From Aquificota bacterium (GTDB taxonomy: Bacteria > Thermosulfidibacterota > Thermosulfidibacteria > Thermosulfidibacterales > B14-G1), in NCBI GenBank assembly GCA_015486015.1, contig WFSL01000014.1, positions 111,899 through 175,898 on the forward strand: DNA of 64,000 nucleotides, given 5' to 3'. Made by a program: the position numbers and the translations under genes. The notes under the pieces were generated by a model. It had not been told where the DNA came from. It saw only the letters and a program-made list of their open reading frames with translations, and did not search any database. Positions 27,214 to 38,760 of the stretch are shown here, in pieces; the first letter of the stretch is position 1; every line of letters begins with the position of its first letter.

Positions 27214-28509
27214 TCACCTCCTCTCCCTGAAGGTAAGCTTGATGGGAACACCATTCAGACCTAAGCGTTGGATAAAGAACCCCTCCAGATACCTTGTGTA
27301 TGAAGGGGGAATGCCCCTTGACACATTGGAGAAGAGAAGGAAGTGTGGAGGGGCTGTAGATACTTGGGTGCAGTAGTATACCTTGATTCGCCTCCCATCA
27401 ATGACAGGGGAATGATGGGATAAGGCCTCCCGAAGCACAGCGTTGAGGGTACTTGTGGAGATATGAGAGGTGTACCTTTTATCCAACGACGCCGCCTCCT
27501 CCAGAAGCCTGACCATCCCTTTCCCCGTAAGTGCAGAAGTGTACACAGGCACGAATGGAGGCAGGAAGTGAAACTTTACCTCGAGGAGGGCATCCAACCG
27601 CCTTTGGCGCTCAGGAGTGAGGAGATCCGCCTTGCTTACAGTAAGGAGGCATACCTTCCCCTCGCGGACTATAAGCCCGGCGATCCTCTGATCCTGGGCG
27701 GTAGGACCCTCCTTGGCATCTATTAGCAGGAGGCATATATGGGCCCTCCTTATACTCTCCACGGTCCTGGTGATGGAGTAAGCCTCCAGTGCCCCTTTTA
27801 CCCTGGCCTTGCGTCTGAGTCCTGCAGTGTCTATGAGAAGAAACCTGTGATGCCGAAAGGAGAATGGGACCTCTATAGCATCCCTGGTAGTTCCAGGGCT
27901 TTCGTGCACTACCACCCTCTCTTCCCCCAATAGCCTGTTCAGGAGACTGGATTTCCCTACGTTGGGGCGGCCAACAATGGCCAGTGGGATCGCCTCCCCC
28001 AATGCCTCCTCTATCTCCGTCTCCCCCACCTTGGAAAACACTGCGTCCATGAGGCTATGGATGCCCTTTTTCTGGGTAACGGAGATGGGATAGATTTCGC
28101 CCACACCCAACTCGTAAAAGGCCATAACTTCCCTCTCCCATGTGATGTTGTCCACCTTATTCACCGCCAATACAAAGGCCTTGCCCTTCCTAATGAGGAG
28201 AGAATGGATCTCCCTGTCAAGGTGCCGAGGCCCCTCCCTCACATCCACCATAAATATGCACACATCCGCCTCCTCTATCGCCTGCTCCACCTGACGCCTC
28301 ACCTTTTCTGCCATGGGAGTAGTATCGAGGCCAACTCCTCCAGTGTCTATGAGCACAGCCCTTTTGTCTTTCCACACCATCATCTCCGTCACCCTGTCTA
28401 TGGTAACACCCGGCATAGGAGCGGTAACGGCCCTCCTCTTACCCACAAGAAGATTGAAAAGGCTGGACTTCCCCACATTAGGCCTACCTATCAGGGCGAT
28501 CTTGAGCAA
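27214..28509 (-). CDS. der: GTPase Der (EngA)
   Basis: 431 residues with two tandem GTPase domains and a C-terminal KH-like domain, needed for 50S assembly. The P-loops are GRPNVGKSSLFN (about 7-18) and GRPNVGKSSLLN (about 180-191); the G4 motifs NKVD and SKAD and G3 DTGG and DTAG are present. The second domain's NKxD is SKAD, a mild departure. The start overlaps nusB by 19 nt. Confidence 0.97.
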   Translation of the reverse strand: MLKIALIGRPNVGKSSLFNLLVGKRRAVTAPMPGVTIDRVTEMMVWKDKRAVLIDTGGVGLDTTPMAEKVRRQVEQAIEEADVCIFMVDVREGPRHLDREIHSLLIRKGKAFVLAVNKVDNITWEREVMAFYELGVGEIYPISVTQKKGIHSLMDAVFSKVGETEIEEALGEAIPLAIVGRPNVGKSSLLNRLLGEERVVVHESPGTTRDAIEVPFSFRHHRFLLIDTAGLRRKARVKGALEAYSITRTVESIRRAHICLLLIDAKEGPTAQDQRIAGLIVREGKVCLLTVSKADLLTPERQRRLDALLEVKFHFLPPFVPVYTSALTGKGMVRLLEEAASLDKRYTSHISTSTLNAVLREALSHHSPVIDGRRIKVYYCTQVSTAPPHFLLFSNVSRGIPPSYTRYLEGFFIQRLGLNGVPIKLTFRERR

Positions 28510-28910
28510 GCCAACCTCTCCCTCCTCACCCTATCGAGCAGACCATTGACAAACCTATAGGCCGCTGCCGAGGAAAACCGCTTGGCCAGCTCAACAGCCT
28601 CATCAATAGCCACGGCGGGGGGGACATCTGGGTCATACAACATCTCGTACAGGGCAATCTTAAGAATAACCTTATCCACAATGTCAATCCGCTCTTTCCT
28701 CCACTTGCTGTATCTGACAATGATACCCTCTATCTCTTCCCCCTTCTTTCTCACACCTTCCCTTATCCTCAGCGCCCTCTCCTTCACAGGTGGCTTCACA
28801 CCGCCTAACAAGGCAAGGGCCTCCTCTATAGGGGAATCATCCCGATATTCATCTTGAAAGAGGAGGGCCAGAGCCAACTCTCGGGCTCTGCTCCTGTCTC
28901 CGGACTTCAT
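28491..28910 (-). CDS. nusB: Transcription antitermination factor NusB
   Basis: 139 residues, all helical, starting SRARELALALLFQDEY and ending KRFSSAAAYRFVNGLLDR, the family end. It binds boxA RNA with S10, whose gene is also in this window. It lies between ribH (1-nt gap) and der, the common riboflavin operon order. Confidence 0.95.
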   Translation of the reverse strand: MKSGDRSRARELALALLFQDEYRDDSPIEEALALLGGVKPPVKERALRIREGVRKKGEEIEGIIVRYSKWRKERIDIVDKVILKIALYEMLYDPDVPPAVAIDEAVELAKRFSSAAAYRFVNGLLDRVRRERLACSRSP

Positions 28911-28911
28911 C

Positions 28912-29379
28912 TCACATGGGAAGCTTACTTAAAAGATTGGCCATCTCTAAGGCAGCCAGCGCAGCATCTCCTCCCCTGTTACCCATCTTGGTACCCGCTC
29001 GCTCAATGGCCTGCTCTATGGTGTCCGCAGTAAGTACACCGTACACCACCGGCATCCCCGTTTCCAGACCTACCTGCGCTATCCCCTTGGCCACCTCTGA
29101 ACTCACATATTCAAAATGGGGCGTTGCACCACGGATCACCGCCGCAAGACAGATAATCCCATGGTACCCACCCGAGGTAGCCAGCCTTTTCGCCACCAGG
29201 GGCACCTCAAAGGCCCCAGGGACCACTACAACATGTATATCTTCCTCCTTCACACCATGACGGAGCAATTGATCCAATGCACCCTCTTGCAGCTTTGAGG
29301 TGATAAAGTGGTTAAACCTACTCACCACCAAAGCAAACTTCAGTCCTTCGCCCTTGAGTTCCCCCTCCCAGATTTTCAT
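28912..29379 (-). CDS. ribH: 6,7-dimethyl-8-ribityllumazine synthase
   Basis: About 155 residues, condensing the RibBA product with the pyrimidine to lumazine, the penultimate step to riboflavin. It shows [43 protein letters not shown] and [24 protein letters not shown] at 29394 is in frame; the ATG at 29379 with AGGGG upstream is preferred. Confidence 0.96.
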   Translation of the reverse strand: MKIWEGELKGEGLKFALVVSRFNHFITSKLQEGALDQLLRHGVKEEDIHVVVVPGAFEVPLVAKRLATSGGYHGIICLAAVIRGATPHFEYVSSEVAKGIAQVGLETGMPVVYGVLTADTIEQAIERAGTKMGNRGGDAALAALEMANLLSKLPM

Positions 29380-29394
29380 CTCTACACCCCTCAC

Positions 29395-30606
29395 TCAGAT
29401 GTGACAGAGATAATGGCCCAACTTCTCCTTTTTGGTAGATAGATAGCCCCTGTTGGTTTCATCGGGAGGCACCTCTATGGGGACCCTCTCCACCACCTCC
29501 AGACCATATCCCTTCAATCCTATTATCTTCCTGGGATTATTGGTAAGGAGTCTGATCTTTCTCACCCCCAGGTCCACTAATATCTGAGCGCCGATGCCGT
29601 AATCTCTCAGGTCGGGCGGAAAACCCAACTCCTCGTTAGCCTCTACGGTATCCAGCCCTCTGTCCTGAAGATGATAGGCCCTTATCTTATTATCCAGCCC
29701 AATCCCCCTACCCTCCTGGGAGAGATAGACCAACACCCCCCTTCCCTCCTTGGCTATCATCTCTAAGGAGGTACAGAGTTGCCTGCCGCAGTCACAACGT
29801 TTAGAGCGAAACACGTCCCCCGTGAGGCACTGGGAATGCATCCTTACGAGGACAGGCTCACCTCCTCCCAAGTCACCCTTAACAAGGGCCACATGGGTAA
29901 AATTGTCTATGTGATTGTCATAGGCTATGATCTTAAAGTCGCCAAAGTCTGTAGGCAACTCGGCCTCGGCCACCCTATACACAAGAAACTCCTTCTGAAG
30001 CCTATAATGAATCAGGTCAGCTATAGTAATGATCTTAAGGTGGTGTCTCTCTGCAAACTCCATGAGCTGAGGGACCCTTGCCATGGTGCCGTCATCGTTC
30101 ATGATCTCACATATCACACCTGCCGGAGTAAGACCTGCTAAACGGGCCAGGTCCACCGACCCCTCTGTATGCCCTGCCCTCCTCAACACTCCCCCCTTCC
30201 TTGCCCTTAGGGGAAAGATGTGGCCAGGCCTCACCAGATCCTGGGGCTTGGTCTCCGGGCTTATGGCCACCCTTATGGTATGCGCCCTATCCGCAGCCGA
30301 TATCCCAGTAGTCACACCCTCCCTGGCATCTATGGAGACCGTAAAGGCCGTTCCAAACGGGGTGCCATTGTCCTGAGGAGCCATAAGGGGAAGCTGCAAC
30401 TCATCCACCCTTTCAGGGGTAAGCGCTAAGCAGATGAGCCCTCTCCCATACTTGGCCATGAAGTTTATGGCCTGAGGGGTCACCTTCTCTGCAGCCAGCA
30501 CCAGGTCCCCTTCGTTCTCACGGTCCTCATCATCCACCATGATCACCATTCTTCCAGACCGTATCTCCTCTATCGCCTCCTCTATAGTATTAAACGAGAA
30601 ATCCAT
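29395..30606 (-). CDS. ribBA: Bifunctional RibBA: DHBP synthase / GTP cyclohydrolase II
   Basis: About 403 residues. The N-terminal DHBP synthase (about 1-200) has [16 protein letters not shown] and [14 protein letters not shown]. The C-terminal GTP cyclohydrolase II (about 205-400) has the zinc cysteines in [20 protein letters not shown] and the active-site [11 protein letters not shown]. Both halves look intact, so it should supply both riboflavin precursors. The ATG at 30606 follows AGGGGG; an ATG at 30624 is less likely. First gene of the ribBA-ribH-nusB-der-mltG operon. No FMN riboswitch fits in the short leader. Confidence 0.96.
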   Translation of the reverse strand: MDFSFNTIEEAIEEIRSGRMVIMVDDEDRENEGDLVLAAEKVTPQAINFMAKYGRGLICLALTPERVDELQLPLMAPQDNGTPFGTAFTVSIDAREGVTTGISAADRAHTIRVAISPETKPQDLVRPGHIFPLRARKGGVLRRAGHTEGSVDLARLAGLTPAGVICEIMNDDGTMARVPQLMEFAERHHLKIITIADLIHYRLQKEFLVYRVAEAELPTDFGDFKIIAYDNHIDNFTHVALVKGDLGGGEPVLVRMHSQCLTGDVFRSKRCDCGRQLCTSLEMIAKEGRGVLVYLSQEGRGIGLDNKIRAYHLQDRGLDTVEANEELGFPPDLRDYGIGAQILVDLGVRKIRLLTNNPRKIIGLKGYGLEVVERVPIEVPPDETNRGYLSTKKEKLGHYLCHI

Positions 30607-30633
30607 ATCTATCCCCCTCCCCATGATAAAAAT

Positions 30634-30662
30634 TAAATATTACCGCATTGATGAGGTGTCAA
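30634..30662 (-). promoter_or_regulatory. Promoter of the ribBA-ribH-nusB-der-mltG operon
   Basis: On the minus strand TTGACA (30657-30662), a 17-bp spacer and TATTTA (30634-30639). The start point near 30627 leaves a leader of about 20 nt, too short for a riboswitch. Confidence 0.75.
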
Positions 30663-30743
30663 CTAAAGGGATCATTCCTTGCAGAACCGATCCCCCCCGT
30701 ATATCCTTTAGATCGATTTATTATAGGTCAACTTGGGGGAGCG

Positions 30744-31184
30744 ATGAAAAGTTTGGCAATCACCTGGGTGATAATGCTTTTAATAGGCTCCTCTGCCTCA
30801 CCCACCTGGGCATTAAAGATCCTTCAAGGGAAGGAATTCTGCGACTATGTGGAAGTGAGGAGAGAAACCATAATCGCCCCTCCTGGTAGAAGCGTCCACT
30901 GGGTCCTTATCTGGAACCACCGCAGACTTACAGCCACCGTGTTTGAGATACCTTCCACTGCAGACTGTCAGGGGGCCACTGTCCACTTGGACCCCCAGCC
31001 AAACTTTTACCGGGGACCCAACGGATGGCACCTTTTCCCCAAAAGGAGGGGCTACATAAGGGTGGTGGTAGATAACCCTAATCTGGTAGGGACGTGCGAA
31101 GTGGACATCCCTTGTAGAAGCTACTTCGGACGGTTTCACGATGTGCTTCCTCTGAGGATTAAACTCTTTTCTGGAAACCCATGA
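30744..31184 (+). CDS. Predicted exported four-cysteine protein, unknown
   Basis: About 146 residues. A signal peptide ([21 protein letters not shown], about 3-23) precedes a beta-rich mature part with four Cys (in EFCDY, ADCQG, GTCEV, IPCRS) that could form two disulfides in the periplasm. I recognise no family. The ATG at 30744 has GGGGGAG upstream and gives the signal peptide; the upstream ATG at 30648 does not. Its stop overlaps the next gene's start (ATGA), so they are coupled. Confidence 0.65.
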   Translation: MKSLAITWVIMLLIGSSASPTWALKILQGKEFCDYVEVRRETIIAPPGRSVHWVLIWNHRRLTATVFEIPSTADCQGATVHLDPQPNFYRGPNGWHLFPKRRGYIRVVVDNPNLVGTCEVDIPCRSYFGRFHDVLPLRIKLFSGNP

Positions 31185-32050
31185 AGCGCTTCTCCATCGT
31201 TGGTCTGGGCCGCGTTGGCACGGCCTTATCCTTAGCCCTCGAAAAAAGGGGGTATCTCCTCGAAGGGATGGTGGATAGAGACCCAAAGGCCTTAGAAAGA
31301 GCAAAGTCTTTGCTTCAGGGAGGCATGATCGTCGGCACCTCTATTGATAGGCTCCCCCCTTCATCCGTATGCCTCATCACCGTAAACGACGATGCCATAG
31401 AAGCTGTAGCCAGCCAGCTCCGAAAACTCCATCCCTCCTCCCTTCTCGTCCACACCAGCGGCCTCCATACCTCCAAAATCCTGGGTGAGGGGCCTAAACT
31501 CTCAATGCATCCCCTTCAAAGCTTTGCCAGCCTAAGGGAGGCTATGGAAAACCTGCCACATTCCTACTTCACACTGGAAGGCGATGAAGCGGGACTATCA
31601 TGGGGAAGGAAGGCTGTGGAGGACATAGGAGGGGTAGCTATAGAGATCAAGGCCTCCCAGAAGCCCCTATACCACCTTGCAGCATGTATGGCATCCAACT
31701 ATCTCATTACCCTCCTCTACGAGGCCCTCAAGGCCATGGAGATGGCAGGTATACCACCTGAGGTGGGACAATCTGGCATTGCCATACTGGCAGAGGGGAC
31801 CATCAAAAATGTAAAGGCCCTGGGTATACCTGAGGCCCTCACAGGCCCCATGGTTCGAGGGGATGTGGGCACTGTAAAGGCTCACCTCAAAGCCACAGAA
31901 GAACACAAAGATGTAAGGGACTTTTACACCTTTCTGGGATTGAGGACACTGAAGATGATAAGCGAAAGAGGCCTTTCCACACCTGAGGAAGCATTGGATG
32001 CCTTAGAGAATATACTCAACAAGGAAAGTACCCACAGAAGGGGCAGCTGA
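31181..32050 (+). CDS. Rossmann-like/DUF2520 protein, putative NADP-dependent oxidoreductase
   Basis: 289 residues. The N-terminal nucleotide-binding fold starts FSIVGLGRVGTALSLALEK with GxGxxG. The C-terminal helical DUF2520 domain (about 145-280) contains HLAACMASNYLITLLYEA and GIPEALTGPMVRGD. The layout resembles F420/NADP reductases and 6-phosphogluconate dehydrogenase-like enzymes, but no substrate is assigned. The last 35 nt overlap the 3' end of convergent nrdJ. Confidence 0.85.
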   Translation: MKRFSIVGLGRVGTALSLALEKRGYLLEGMVDRDPKALERAKSLLQGGMIVGTSIDRLPPSSVCLITVNDDAIEAVASQLRKLHPSSLLVHTSGLHTSKILGEGPKLSMHPLQSFASLREAMENLPHSYFTLEGDEAGLSWGRKAVEDIGGVAIEIKASQKPLYHLAACMASNYLITLLYEALKAMEMAGIPPEVGQSGIAILAEGTIKNVKALGIPEALTGPMVRGDVGTVKAHLKATEEHKDVRDFYTFLGLRTLKMISERGLSTPEEALDALENILNKESTHRRGS

Positions 32051-34232
32051 TACATCCCTCCGCTGGGATGAGTGGATGGCCACACTCTGGGCATAAGCCT
32101 CCATGACCATAGGGTTCTTTTTTCTGCCATCCATGCGTGAGTTTCAGGTGCCTCACAATCACCTTGGCTATGGCGTCTGAACAAGATAGAATCTGTTCCC
32201 CTTCGTCCCAGGATGGCATAGGGCATCGGATTCCTTGAAGCTGTTTCAGCAAAGCCTCAACAGCGACACCTGACCTTAAGGCCAAGGAGATGAGGCGGCT
32301 AATGGCCTCCAACTGGGAAGCGGCGCAACCACCCCCCTTCCCCATTTGAGAGAAGACCTCGCATAACCCGTAGCGGTCCTCATTTACGGTGACATAGAGA
32401 TTACCACAGCCTGTTCGAACCCTCCATGTAGTCCCCTTAGTCACCTGCGCACGGGGGCGGGGTTTGAATCTCTCCTCTTCCCTGCCTACGGTGATCACTT
32501 GATCCCTACTCCTATCCCTGAACACGGTAATGCCCTTGCAGCCCAGTTGATAGGCCAAGAGATAGATATCTTCCACATCTTGGATTGTGGCGTCGTGAGG
32601 AAGATTCACTGTCTTGGAAACCGCATTGTCGGTGAACACTTGAAAGGCTGCCTGCATCTCTACATGGTCACGAGGTGGAATCTCATAGGCTGTAGCCAAG
32701 ACCTTTTTGACCTGAGGGTCTATATCTAAGTGCTGGACCTTACCTTCTTCAAGCACCCTGTTGCGATCCTCCGCACTCAGCCCTCTGAGTACCCCCTCGA
32801 CAATAGGATGGACATATTCGACGGTTTCTTCCATCATGCGCCGCCGGTAAGCTAAGGCAAAGAGAGGTTCAACACCGCTGGATACGCCGGCTATAAGGCT
32901 GATAGTCCCTGTAGGGGCTAAGGTAGTGGTAGAGGCGTTCCTTATCCCCTTCTTCTCCATCTCCCTCACTAAGGCCTCCCAATCCAGATGAGGCGCTCGA
33001 TGTGCATGGAGAAATTCCAATAGTGGGCCTTGAGCGTAGACACTCTCCCTGTACAGGGGAAAGGGGCCCCTCTCTTCGGCTAAGGAGACAGAAGCCCACT
33101 TCGAATGGTACTGAATGAAGGCCATGAGTCTCATTGCAAGCTCCTTGGCCTGGGAACTGGCATAGGGTATGCCGAGTTTTATAAGAAGATCGGCAAAACC
33201 CATGATCCCCAGGCCTATCTTCCTGGTGAGGAGGGTCCTCTCTTTTATGAGAGGAAGGGGATAACGGTTCACCTCCACTACGTTATCGAGAAACCTCACC
33301 CCCTTGGTCACCGTCTCCTGCAAAAGCTCCCAGTTAACAGAACCATCCTTGACCATAGTGGCAAGGTTTATGGAACCCAAAACACAGCTCTCGTGAGGCA
33401 ACAAGGGCTGCTCGCCGCAAGGGTTGGTGCCCTCTATTTCTCCCAAGGTAGGGGTAGGATTGTACCGGTTAACCTGATCCAGGAAAAGGAACCCAGGGTC
33501 TCCCCCCTTCCACGCCATACGAGAGGCCAAGACGAATATTTCCTGTGCAGGCACAGTCTTAGTCACCTGGCCATCCCTTGGGTTTATCAAAGGCCAGTCC
33601 TTCCCCTCCTCCAAAGCCTTCATAAAAGAGTTACTGATGGCCACAGAAAGGTTGAAGTTGGAGAGGTGCCCTGGCCTCTCCTTGGCCCTGATAAAGTCGA
33701 GGATATCGGGATGGCTTACAGATAAAACAGCCATATTGGCCCCTCTGCGCTTGCCACCTTGCTTAATCTCCTCTGTAGCTGCGTCAAAGACCTTTATGAA
33801 TGAGAGGGGGCCACTGGAAACCCCTGCAGTAGACTGTACCACATCCCCTTTGGGACGGAGCCTTGAAAAAGAGAAGCCCGTCCCTCCACCACTCTTGTGG
33901 ATGATGGCAGCCTCTTTGAGGGCTTGGAATATCGAATTCATAGAGTCCTCTACAGGGAGGACAAAACAGGCAGCCAACTGACCCAGCTCCGTGCCAGCGT
34001 TCATGAGGCATGGGCTGTTGGGCAAAAACCGAAGTTGAGCCATCATTGAATAGAACTCACTCTCCCAGTACCGTGCCTCATCCTCCCCCTTCCCAAAGGC
34101 AATCTCTGCTTGGGCCACGGCCCTTGCCACCCTTCTAAAGAGGTCTTGGGGAGATTCAATAATGACGCCCTTTGAGTCCCTTAGCAGATACCGCCTCTCT
34201 AATATTCTCAACGCATGGGAGCTCAAGTCCAT
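32016..34232 (-). CDS. nrdJ: Adenosylcobalamin-dependent ribonucleotide reductase (class II)
   Basis: 738 residues. It makes deoxyribonucleotides with a B12-derived thiyl radical and is oxygen-indifferent. The radical Cys is in NPCGEQPL (about 271). The redox Cys are in LAACFVLPVED (about 88) and ESCVLGSINL (about 281). The C-terminus has a TSCPD domain (about 600-690, TGCGNLYVTVNEDRYGLCEV) and a zinc-ribbon tail with CPEC and CPFC pairs. GTGAGGGGG precedes the ATG. It follows the hsp20 terminator but I see no clear promoter of its own. Confidence 0.96.
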   Translation of the reverse strand: MDLSSHALRILERRYLLRDSKGVIIESPQDLFRRVARAVAQAEIAFGKGEDEARYWESEFYSMMAQLRFLPNSPCLMNAGTELGQLAACFVLPVEDSMNSIFQALKEAAIIHKSGGGTGFSFSRLRPKGDVVQSTAGVSSGPLSFIKVFDAATEEIKQGGKRRGANMAVLSVSHPDILDFIRAKERPGHLSNFNLSVAISNSFMKALEEGKDWPLINPRDGQVTKTVPAQEIFVLASRMAWKGGDPGFLFLDQVNRYNPTPTLGEIEGTNPCGEQPLLPHESCVLGSINLATMVKDGSVNWELLQETVTKGVRFLDNVVEVNRYPLPLIKERTLLTRKIGLGIMGFADLLIKLGIPYASSQAKELAMRLMAFIQYHSKWASVSLAEERGPFPLYRESVYAQGPLLEFLHAHRAPHLDWEALVREMEKKGIRNASTTTLAPTGTISLIAGVSSGVEPLFALAYRRRMMEETVEYVHPIVEGVLRGLSAEDRNRVLEEGKVQHLDIDPQVKKVLATAYEIPPRDHVEMQAAFQVFTDNAVSKTVNLPHDATIQDVEDIYLLAYQLGCKGITVFRDRSRDQVITVGREEERFKPRPRAQVTKGTTWRVRTGCGNLYVTVNEDRYGLCEVFSQMGKGGGCAASQLEAISRLISLALRSGVAVEALLKQLQGIRCPMPSWDEGEQILSCSDAIAKVIVRHLKLTHGWQKKEPYGHGGLCPECGHPLIPAEGCISCPFCGYFPC

Positions 34233-34302
34233 AAAAACCCCCTCACAAAGGATGGCAAGGCAAACAATAACCTAAGTTAAGCAATTTCGCCACCCATCTA
34301 TG

Positions 34303-34330
34303 TAAAAAAGGGGCCAGGCAGGACCTGGCC
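34303..34330 (-). terminator. Terminator after hsp20
   Basis: On the minus strand the stem GGCCAGG/CCTGGCC (34312-34330, 5-nt loop) runs into CC and then a run of T with one A end (34303-34310). It begins 16 nt after the hsp20 stop. Confidence 0.85.
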
Positions 34331-34345
34331 GTTAAAGGGGTAGAA

Positions 34346-34795
34346 CTACTCTTCAACCTGGATAGAAATCTGCCGAGGTTTAACCTCTTCCTTTTTGGGG
34401 AGGATGAGGGTAAGCACACCCTTCTTGAGGTTTGCCTTGATCCCCTCCTTATCCACCGTCTGGGGAAGAGTAAAGCTCCTCTGGAAGCTACCGTATGCCC
34501 TCTCCGCCCTGAGGAAGTTCTCTGACTTGGTCTCCTTCTTCTCCACGCGCTTCTCCCCCTTCAGGATCAGGGTATCATCTTCTACCTTGATCTTAATGTC
34601 TTCTTGATCCACCCCCGGTACCTCAGCCTTCAAGACTATCTCAGCCTCTGTCTCATAGATATCTACAGGTGGAAACCACGAAACCTTTCCCCATTCCTCC
34701 CTCTCTCCCCTGCCTACAAGGTCCTCAAATATCCTGTCCATCTGGCTCCTAAGAAGGCTTAGTTCTCTGAACGGATCCCTTCTCACTATGGCCAT
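34346..34795 (-). CDS. Small heat shock protein, Hsp20 family
   Basis: About 149 residues. The alpha-crystallin domain (about 40-135) includes VDIYETEAEIVLKAEVPGV, the C-terminal part GVLTLILPK and the tail RQISIQVEE. It is an ATP-independent holdase. The ATG at 34795 follows AGGAGGT by 5 nt; an upstream ATG at 34828 would overlap the -10 box, so it is excluded. It is flanked by its own promoter and terminator. Confidence 0.95.
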   Translation of the reverse strand: MAIVRRDPFRELSLLRSQMDRIFEDLVGRGEREEWGKVSWFPPVDIYETEAEIVLKAEVPGVDQEDIKIKVEDDTLILKGEKRVEKKETKSENFLRAERAYGSFQRSFTLPQTVDKEGIKANLKKGVLTLILPKKEEVKPRQISIQVEE

Positions 34796-34827
34796 CTTAC
34801 ACCTCCTTTGATCTATTTCTAAAAACA

Positions 34828-34855
34828 ATTATAATCTTTAGCAAATTATTGTCAA
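34828..34855 (-). promoter_or_regulatory. Consensus sigma-70 promoter of hsp20, back to back with the pyrG upstream region
   Basis: On the minus strand a perfect TTGACA (34850-34855), a 16-bp spacer and a perfect TATAAT (34828-34833). There is no sigma-32 (CCCCAT-type) -10 and no CIRCE repeat. The same bases on the plus strand read TTGTCA (34849-34854), a possible -35 for pyrG with a weak TAATAA 18 bp on. Confidence 0.8.
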
Positions 34856-34940
34856 GATATCTGATAAAGATTTAATAACAAATCCCCCATCCAGGAAACC
34901 AAAAATCCCTTTTTACCTTAGTTGATGAAACCCTCGGTAG

Positions 34941-37392
<2,452 letters not shown>

Positions 37393-37444
37393 AGCTTGAA
37401 GGTAATAGAGAAAACATGCATTTGGATGAGATTGGATTATAAGG

Positions 37445-37897
37445 ATGGACCGGTTCAAGATAGACGAAAAAGGGCGGATGTATTGGCAAGGTAAGGAGGT
37501 GGTTCATCCCCGGGTGAAACGGTACCTGCTTACGCTAATGGATAGGGACCATGAAGGTGTATGGGTGAGGAATGGGGATCATCAAGTGGGAGTTGACATG
37601 GCAGGGACTCCCTTCTACGTAGAAGCCATCAGGGAAGAGGAACATGAAGGTGAAACCCGCCTCCGAATCATCCTCAACGACGGTACGGAAGAGTTCCTTG
37701 ACCCATTTACCATAAGGATAGCCTCAGACAATAAGGTGTACTGTTCCATTAAGGGAGGGAAATTTGAGGCGCTATTCACCCTCTCTGCCTATTGGCAGTT
37801 GATGAGACACCTGATACAGGAAGGAGAAGCCTTCTATCTCCAAATAGGCAGAAGGCGATTCCCCTTAGGGCGGGAAGAGAAAGGAGGGAACCCATGA
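37445..37897 (+). CDS. DUF1285-like protein
   Basis: 150 residues, soluble, beta-rich. The pattern G-x-x-YWQGKEVVHPRVKRYLL, then GTPFYVEAIREEE, a turn with IILNDGTEEFLDP and a final VYCSIKGGKFEALFTLSAYW resembles DUF1285 proteins. I assign it on this pattern only. Function unknown. It lies between kdsA and galU and overlaps the galU start (ATGA), suggesting an envelope-related role by context. Confidence 0.6.
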   Translation: MDRFKIDEKGRMYWQGKEVVHPRVKRYLLTLMDRDHEGVWVRNGDHQVGVDMAGTPFYVEAIREEEHEGETRLRIILNDGTEEFLDPFTIRIASDNKVYCSIKGGKFEALFTLSAYWQLMRHLIQEGEAFYLQIGRRRFPLGREEKGGNP

Positions 37898-38760
37898 AGG
37901 TGAAAAAGGCGGTCTTTCCCGTAGCTGGTTGGGGCACCAGATTCCTACCAGCTACCAAGGCCATGCCCAAAGAGATGTTGCCCTTAGTGGACAAACCCAT
38001 CATTCAGTATGTGGTAGAGGAGTGCCTTGACTCAGGGATCAAATCTATCATCATGGTGACAGGTAGGGCAAAAAGGGCTATTGAAGACCATTTTGACATC
38101 TCCTTTGAACTTGAGTCTGTGCTGAAGCGTAAGGGAAAAGAGGGGCTTTTGAAAGAGGTAAGGCGTATCGCCCTTATGTCAAATATGCTCTATGTTCGCC
38201 AGAAAGAGCCCCTGGGCCTGGGACACGCCATCTTATGTGCAAGGGACGCCGTAGGAGACGAGCCCTTCGCCGTGCTGTTGGGAGACGATGTGATCTACGA
38301 TCCCCAAAAGCCTACCTTGGCCAGGATGCTGGAGATATATGATCGCTACAATCGCCCTGTTATCGCCCTCCGAGAGGTGCCCAAGGAGCAGGTGATCCGT
38401 TATGGCATCGTGGGAGGCAAGGAGATGGGAGATGGGGTAGTGGAGATCAACAACATGGTAGAGAAGCCCAGCGTGGACGTGGCCCCTTCCAATTGGGCCA
38501 TAATCGGTCGATACATTCTCCCCCCAGAGATTTTTGAATACATTGAGGAGACCAAGATGGGCCCAACCAGGGAGATCCACCTCACTGATGCCCTCTCCAG
38601 ACTCCTGCTGGATGGCCCTGTTTATGGCTATCTCTTTCCGGGTACCTACCTGGACTGTGGAGAAAAGCTGGGCTATCTAAAAGCAGTAATCTATTACTCC
38701 TTACATAGAGATGAGCTGGCTCCAAAGCTGAGAGAGTTTATCGCAGGACTCATGAAGTAG
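37894..38760 (+). CDS. galU: UTP-glucose-1-phosphate uridylyltransferase
   Basis: 288 residues, making UDP-glucose for LPS core and other glycans. KAVFPVAGWGTRFLPATKAM and KEMLPLVDKPIIQYVVEE open it; GLGHAILCARD and FAVLLGDDVIYD follow. GGAGGG stands 5-6 nt before the ATG at 37894, so longer in-frame starts are rejected. The TAG is followed directly by the GTG of queA. Confidence 0.97.
   Translation: MKVKKAVFPVAGWGTRFLPATKAMPKEMLPLVDKPIIQYVVEECLDSGIKSIIMVTGRAKRAIEDHFDISFELESVLKRKGKEGLLKEVRRIALMSNMLYVRQKEPLGLGHAILCARDAVGDEPFAVLLGDDVIYDPQKPTLARMLEIYDRYNRPVIALREVPKEQVIRYGIVGGKEMGDGVVEINNMVEKPSVDVAPSNWAIIGRYILPPEIFEYIEETKMGPTREIHLTDALSRLLLDGPVYGYLFPGTYLDCGEKLGYLKAVIYYSLHRDELAPKLREFIAGLMK

Noticed and set aside
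30607..30743. FMN riboswitch before ribBA
   Set aside because: The promoter leaves only about 20 nt of leader and no RFN-like conserved stretches are present.
33105..33725. Plus-strand ORF of 206 residues
   Set aside because: Antisense to conserved nrdJ catalytic domain, no start signal, no recognisable domain.
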